A stretch of DNA of 64,000 bases from assembly GCA_019119415.1 (NCBI GenBank), contig DWXB01000014.1, forward strand, positions 59,105 through 123,104, read 5' to 3'. The translations under genes and the position numbers were made by a program. Source of the DNA: Candidatus Ligilactobacillus avistercoris (GTDB lineage: Bacteria; Bacillota; Bacilli; Lactobacillales; Lactobacillaceae). Of this stretch, positions 60,399 through 64,000 are shown in pieces (the stretch's first letter is position 1; each line of letters starts with the position of its first letter). The notes below the pieces were generated by a model. That model did not search any database. It saw nothing but the letters and a program-made list of their open reading frames with translations, and was not told the DNA's origin.

Positions 60399-61106
60399 AT
60401 GAACGAACCAATAATTGATACGCAAACCCAGCAGGGATTAAACCGGTTCTTAGTCCGGGTATACTCGTACATGGCTGCTGCACTAGCAGTATCCGCCATC
60501 GTTGCCGGAGTGGTTGCCACGCGGTGGGGGAGCGGGGTAAATGAGTACCTGGGAGCCCACCCGGTAATTTACTTTGGATTGCTGGCCCTCCAGTTTGGAA
60601 TGGTGTTTGCCCTGTCGTTTACCCCCCGCCGGTCGCCGGTTGTAAGCGTAAGCTGTTTGTTTATTTTCGCGGCGCTTGAAGGACTGTTCTTCAGTTCGTT
60701 GCTCACCGTTTATGCGGCAACCAACGTTACCATGGCGTTTGTGGCCGCAGCGGTGATGTTTGGTACTCTTGCTTTTCTGGGGACTACGACCTCCAAGAAC
60801 CTTGCAGGATGGGGACGCCAGGCGTTTGCCGCGTTAATTGCGATGGTAATTATCTCGCTTGTTAACCTGTTCTTACACAGCTCGATAATTGTGATTATTT
60901 TGTCGCTCGTCGGAGTTGTGGTTTTTGGTGTTTTATCGGCATGGGATGCCCAGCGAATTAAGCAGATCTACTATCAGCTTGGTGATGAGGTTGCGCAGAC
61001 GAGCGGGATTATCACGAGCGCGGCGTTGCAGTTGTATCTTGACTTCTTAAACCTCTTTTTGGAGTTGCTTAACATCTTTACGCTGTTTAATAACAATCGT
61101 GATTAA
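60399..61106 (+). CDS. Bax inhibitor-1/YccA family membrane protein
   Basis: A 235-residue protein with seven predicted membrane helices between about residues 24 and 225. The N-terminal QQGLNRFLVRVYSYMAAALAVSAIVAG and the LGTTTSKNLAGWGRQAF segment match the BI-1/YetJ group. A pair of Asp residues (SAWDAQRIKQIYYQLGDEVAQTS) in the late helical region are the di-aspartate pH/calcium sensor seen in YetJ. The family forms calcium-leak channels. GGAAGGAG precedes the ATG, and a terminator follows. Confidence 0.9.
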   Translation: MNEPIIDTQTQQGLNRFLVRVYSYMAAALAVSAIVAGVVATRWGSGVNEYLGAHPVIYFGLLALQFGMVFALSFTPRRSPVVSVSCLFIFAALEGLFFSSLLTVYAATNVTMAFVAAAVMFGTLAFLGTTTSKNLAGWGRQAFAALIAMVIISLVNLFLHSSIIVIILSLVGVVVFGVLSAWDAQRIKQIYYQLGDEVAQTSGIITSAALQLYLDFLNLFLELLNIFTLFNNNRD

Positions 61107-61123
61107 TCTGCTGAAGAAGCATC

Positions 61124-61156
61124 AAACCCGTTGCGGTGTAGCAACGGGTTTTATTG
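61124..61156 (+). terminator. Terminator after the Bax-inhibitor-like gene
   Basis: A perfect 11-bp stem, 61124-61134 with 61141-61151, followed by TATTG. Confidence 0.8.
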
Positions 61157-61169
61157 TAATTTAAAACTT

Positions 61170-61178
61170 TGCTAAAAT
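61170..61178 (+). promoter_or_regulatory. Extended -10 promoter of polA
   Basis: TGCTAAAAT (TAAAAT at 61173-61178) lies 34 bases before ATG 61212. Confidence 0.5.
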
Positions 61179-61211
61179 GGGACTGACAAGTTTATGAAAC
61201 GGGGGATTAGC

Positions 61212-63878
61212 ATGGCGGCACCAGTTAAGAAACTTTTATTGATTGATGGAAACAGCATTACTTTCCGGGCGTTTTTTGCGCTGAGTCACTCTGGTCACGG
61301 CTTTTCAACTAAGAGTGGGTTAAACACGGCTGCTGTTCTGGGATTTAAGAACATGCTTGACCATATGTTGGCGGCAGCACAGCCAACGCATGTTTTGGTT
61401 GCGTTTGATGCCGGCAAAAAAACCTTTCGGACGAAGATGTATCAAGCATATAAGGGGGGCCGCTTAAAGACCCCGCCGGAACTCCTTGAGCAGTTTCCGT
61501 ACGTTAAGCGGCTAGTAGAAGGGTATGGGCTCCACTATTACGAGCTTGCGAACTATGAGGCCGACGATATTATCGGCACCCTTGCGCGGCAGGCGGACGC
61601 TGCGGGGTTCACCACCACAATCGTAACCGGTGATCGTGATTTAACCCAGCTGGCGACCGCCCAAACAACGGTTGCCGTTACCAAGCGGGGCGTCACCGAC
61701 GTGGAATATTACACGCCGGCGCACGTTGCCGAAAAATACGGGCTCACCCCGGAGCAAATCATTGACATGAAGGCGTTAGCGGGGGATAGTTCGGATAATT
61801 ATCCGGGAGTAACTAAGGTCGGAGAAAAGACCGCAATTAAACTGTTAAAGCAGTACGACTCGGTGGCAGGGATTTACGCCCACCTTGACGAAATGAAGGC
61901 GTCAAAGATGAAGGAGCACCTCGAAGAAGACCGGGAAACAGCCTTCCTATGCCGGGACCTTGCAACCATCAAACGAGATGCGCCAATTGAAGTAACAATT
62001 GCGGCAGCGGCCCGCTCCCAGCAGGATACGGTCGCATTACGGACACTTTACCAGGAGCTGGAATTTAACCGGGCGCTGCGTGAATTAGCATCCTCAGATG
62101 ATAAGCAGGAAGAAGAACGGCCACAAGAAAAGGCGGTGCCGGTTACGCCCCTCACCCCTGAGGAAGTGGCACACTTCCCGGCGGCCAAGCGAATTGCCCT
62201 TTACGTTGAATTGGATGGGCCTAATTACCACCGGGCGGCCTTTGAGGGCTGCTGTGTGGCCGTTGCGGGAAAGTACTATGCCACTCGGGATTGCACGGTT
62301 TTAGCAAGTCCAGCGTTTCAGGAGTATTTGAAGCAGGTCACCGTTGATGTTTTTGACGCCAAACGCACGCTTGCTGCACTGCACCGTCTCGGCGGGCAAC
62401 TCCCAACAATTGGGTTTGACCTGCTCCTCGTATCGTACCTGTTAGATTCGAGTCAAAACAGCAATGATCTGGGAATTATCGCACAACAGCACGGAAACTA
62501 CATCGTTCAACCTGATGAAGTTGTTTACGGAAGGAATACTAAACGGCGCGTTCCAGATGATGATGACCAGTTCTTCCAGCACCTTGCCCATAAGGTGCAG
62601 GCAATTGAGGAATTGCGGGAGCCGTTAATGTCCGCCCTTGCCGAGCACGAGCAGGAGAACCTCTATACTGATATTGAGTTACCCCTTGCCCAGGTGTTGG
62701 CCCAGATGGAAATTGATGGTGTGCGGGTTGACCAGCAGCGCTTGACGGAACTGGGGAGCACGTTTACTGAGCGGGTGGCCACGCTCGAACAGCAGATCTA
62801 TCAAGAAGCTGGCGAGGAGTTTAACATTAATTCGCCCAAGCAGCTGGGCCATATTTTGTTTGAAAAGCTCGGCTTGCCAGTAATCAAGAAGACAAAGACG
62901 GGGTATTCAACCGCGGTGAGTGTTTTGGAGAAACTGCGGGGAATGGCACCCATCGTTGACAATATTTTGGAATACCGGCAGTGGAACAAGCTGAAAACAA
63001 CCTACGTTGATGGGCTCTTGAAGGTCCTTTTTCAGGATGACAGTAAGGCCCACACGATTTACACCCAGACTCTGACGGCCACTGGGCGGCTATCGTCGAT
63101 TGATCCGAACCTCCAAAATATCCCGGCACGGGGGGATGGCCGGATTATTAGGCAGGCCTTCGTTCCGAGTCAGCAAGGGTGGCAGATTTTTTCATCGGAT
63201 TATTCCCAGATTGAACTGCGGGTCTTAGCTCACATTTCAGGGGACAAAAACATGCAGCAGGCGTTTAAGGAGGACTTAGACGTTCACGCCAATACGGCGG
63301 TGCGGATTTTTGGTCTGGATAGTCCTGAAGACGTAACTCCGGAAATGCGGCGGCAGGCCAAGGCGGTGAACTTTGGAATTGTCTATGGGATCAGTGATTA
63401 CGGCTTAGCGCAAAATATCGGGATTAGCCGGAAGCAGGCCAAACAGTTTATCGAAACGTACTTTGCGGAATTTCCGGGGGTGCACGAGTACATGCAGCAG
63501 GCGGTGGCCTTTGCCCGGGAACACGGATACGTGGAAACGTTGCTGCACCGGCGGCGGTATTTGCCGGATATTAAGGCGCGGAACTTTAACCAGCGGTCCT
63601 TTGCCGAACGAACAGCAATGAACACCCCGATTCAGGGGAGTGCGGCGGACATTATCAAGAAGGCAATGATTAAGATGCACGGAGCGTTGCAGGACGAACA
63701 CCTTCAGGCCCGGATGCTGATGCAGGTTCACGATGAGTTGCTGTTTGAGGCGCCGGGGCAGGAAATCGCGCGCTTAAAGGAGATAGTCCCTCACGTGATG
63801 GACACGGCCGTAGCGCTGGATGTGCCGTTAAAGGTTGAAAGTGCCGCGGGCGATACGTGGTATGACGTTAAGAAGTAG
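61212..63878 (+). CDS. polA: DNA polymerase I
   Basis: An 888-residue polymerase for Okazaki-fragment maturation and repair. The 5'-3' exonuclease (1-290) has LLIDGNSITFRAFFA, AFDAGKKTFR, NYEADDIIGTLA, TGDRDLTQL and GDSSDNYPGV. The central 3'-5' exonuclease-like domain (about 310-465) lacks the acidic DxE motif (VELDG stands there), so no proofreading is expected, as in many Firmicutes. The polymerase domain has motif A DYSQIELRVLAH, motif B RRQAKAVNFGIVYGIS and motif C VHDELLFE. ATG 61212 is chosen because CGGGGGAT precedes it. Confidence 0.97.
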   Translation: MAAPVKKLLLIDGNSITFRAFFALSHSGHGFSTKSGLNTAAVLGFKNMLDHMLAAAQPTHVLVAFDAGKKTFRTKMYQAYKGGRLKTPPELLEQFPYVKRLVEGYGLHYYELANYEADDIIGTLARQADAAGFTTTIVTGDRDLTQLATAQTTVAVTKRGVTDVEYYTPAHVAEKYGLTPEQIIDMKALAGDSSDNYPGVTKVGEKTAIKLLKQYDSVAGIYAHLDEMKASKMKEHLEEDRETAFLCRDLATIKRDAPIEVTIAAAARSQQDTVALRTLYQELEFNRALRELASSDDKQEEERPQEKAVPVTPLTPEEVAHFPAAKRIALYVELDGPNYHRAAFEGCCVAVAGKYYATRDCTVLASPAFQEYLKQVTVDVFDAKRTLAALHRLGGQLPTIGFDLLLVSYLLDSSQNSNDLGIIAQQHGNYIVQPDEVVYGRNTKRRVPDDDDQFFQHLAHKVQAIEELREPLMSALAEHEQENLYTDIELPLAQVLAQMEIDGVRVDQQRLTELGSTFTERVATLEQQIYQEAGEEFNINSPKQLGHILFEKLGLPVIKKTKTGYSTAVSVLEKLRGMAPIVDNILEYRQWNKLKTTYVDGLLKVLFQDDSKAHTIYTQTLTATGRLSSIDPNLQNIPARGDGRIIRQAFVPSQQGWQIFSSDYSQIELRVLAHISGDKNMQQAFKEDLDVHANTAVRIFGLDSPEDVTPEMRRQAKAVNFGIVYGISDYGLAQNIGISRKQAKQFIETYFAEFPGVHEYMQQAVAFAREHGYVETLLHRRRYLPDIKARNFNQRSFAERTAMNTPIQGSAADIIKKAMIKMHGALQDEHLQARMLMQVHDELLFEAPGQEIARLKEIVPHVMDTAVALDVPLKVESAAGDTWYDVKK

Positions 63879-63937
63879 CGTAATGGTAGTAAGTCAACCA
63901 TAAGCTGATTCTATTTACCACTACGATTTCTGTTTTT
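63879..63937 (+). terminator. Probable terminator after polA
   Basis: CGTAATGGTA (63879-63888) pairs with TACCACTACG (63916-63925), one G-T pair and a 27-base loop. ATTTCTGTTTTT follows. Confidence 0.6.
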
Positions 63938-64000
63938 AGGCGCACTCAAATAAGACTAGCCTAAAATCATCAAAATTTTGGGCTACCTAAGGTACGCGCA
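63938..64000. other. Non-coding tail with an inverted repeat at the right edge
   Basis: An AT-richer stretch holding AGCCTAAAAT (63958-63967) and ATTTTGGGCT (63975-63984) as a 10-bp inverted repeat. No gene is visible before the window ends. In many Firmicutes polA is followed closely by mutM, which is not seen here. Confidence 0.4.

Overview
The window reads as chromosomal core DNA of a lactobacillus, most likely a heterofermentative Lactobacillaceae of moderate GC such as Limosilactobacillus. This rests on gene content and order: RpoY plus RNase J1, RNase J2, EcsAB, SftA next to MurC, mevalonate-pathway HMG-CoA synthase, 6-phosphogluconate dehydrogenase, a FemAB-type cell-wall enzyme and a lactobacillus-type deoxynucleoside kinase. 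The species cannot be fixed from the sequence alone. I see no rRNA operon, CRISPR array, prophage, transposase or plasmid gene. One tRNA gene (Arg, anticodon TCT) is present. Genes are dense, and no gene-free gap exceeds about 260 bases.

Layout, left part (1-24700). A 5'-truncated FemAB gene comes first. It is followed by a NUDIX hydrolase, a small membrane protein, MTA/SAH nucleosidase, cysteine desulfurase, a DUF1831 protein and MnmA, so sulfur mobilisation and tRNA thiolation sit together. A phosphatase, a TPR protein and RecD2 follow. On the minus strand come RpoY-RNase J1 and peptide deformylase. Next on the plus strand are a degenerate lactate-dehydrogenase-like protein, UPF0223, an inositol-phosphatase-family protein, TypA, FtsW, YlbG, RsmD, CoaD and a YlbL/SepM-type protease. 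The late-competence genes comEA, comEB and comEC and then holA close this part.

Middle part (24700-43860). Here are rpsT (minus), rpsO with a structured leader, rnjB, a TPR-like protein, tuf, tig, clpX, gnd and an ArlRS-like two-component system. YidC2 and acylphosphatase (minus) and mvaS follow, then three consecutive genes of unknown function, tRNA-Arg and a YbjQ-like protein. A deoxynucleoside kinase with a TauE/SafE-type transporter (minus) ends this part.

Right part (43860-64000). A Crp/Fnr-family regulator lies beside an unusual ArgR-family regulator. Then come a bifunctional class A PBP, YhaM, PrsA, a small membrane protein and HIT (the last three on minus), EcsAB, a CcrZ/YtmP-like kinase-fold protein and TrmB. 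An AbrB-like/DUF998-like membrane fusion, a small secreted PepSY-like protein, a thioredoxin-like protein, YtpR, SftA, MurC, a Bax-inhibitor-1 family protein and PolA complete the window.

Most genes are housekeeping. The items most worth a second look are: the unknown three-gene operon at 39279-41594; the degenerate LDH-like protein; the AbrB-like/multi-TM fusion; the rpsO leader that folds as a three-way junction; a 76-base hairpin after holA; an ArgR homologue with changed key residues; a tRNA promoter lying in the loop of the upstream terminator; and two genes (comEC and the Crp-family gene) whose starts may be non-canonical. I found no clear defence island or other obviously new multi-gene system. 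No homology search or folding program was run; assignments come from reading motifs, order and spacing.
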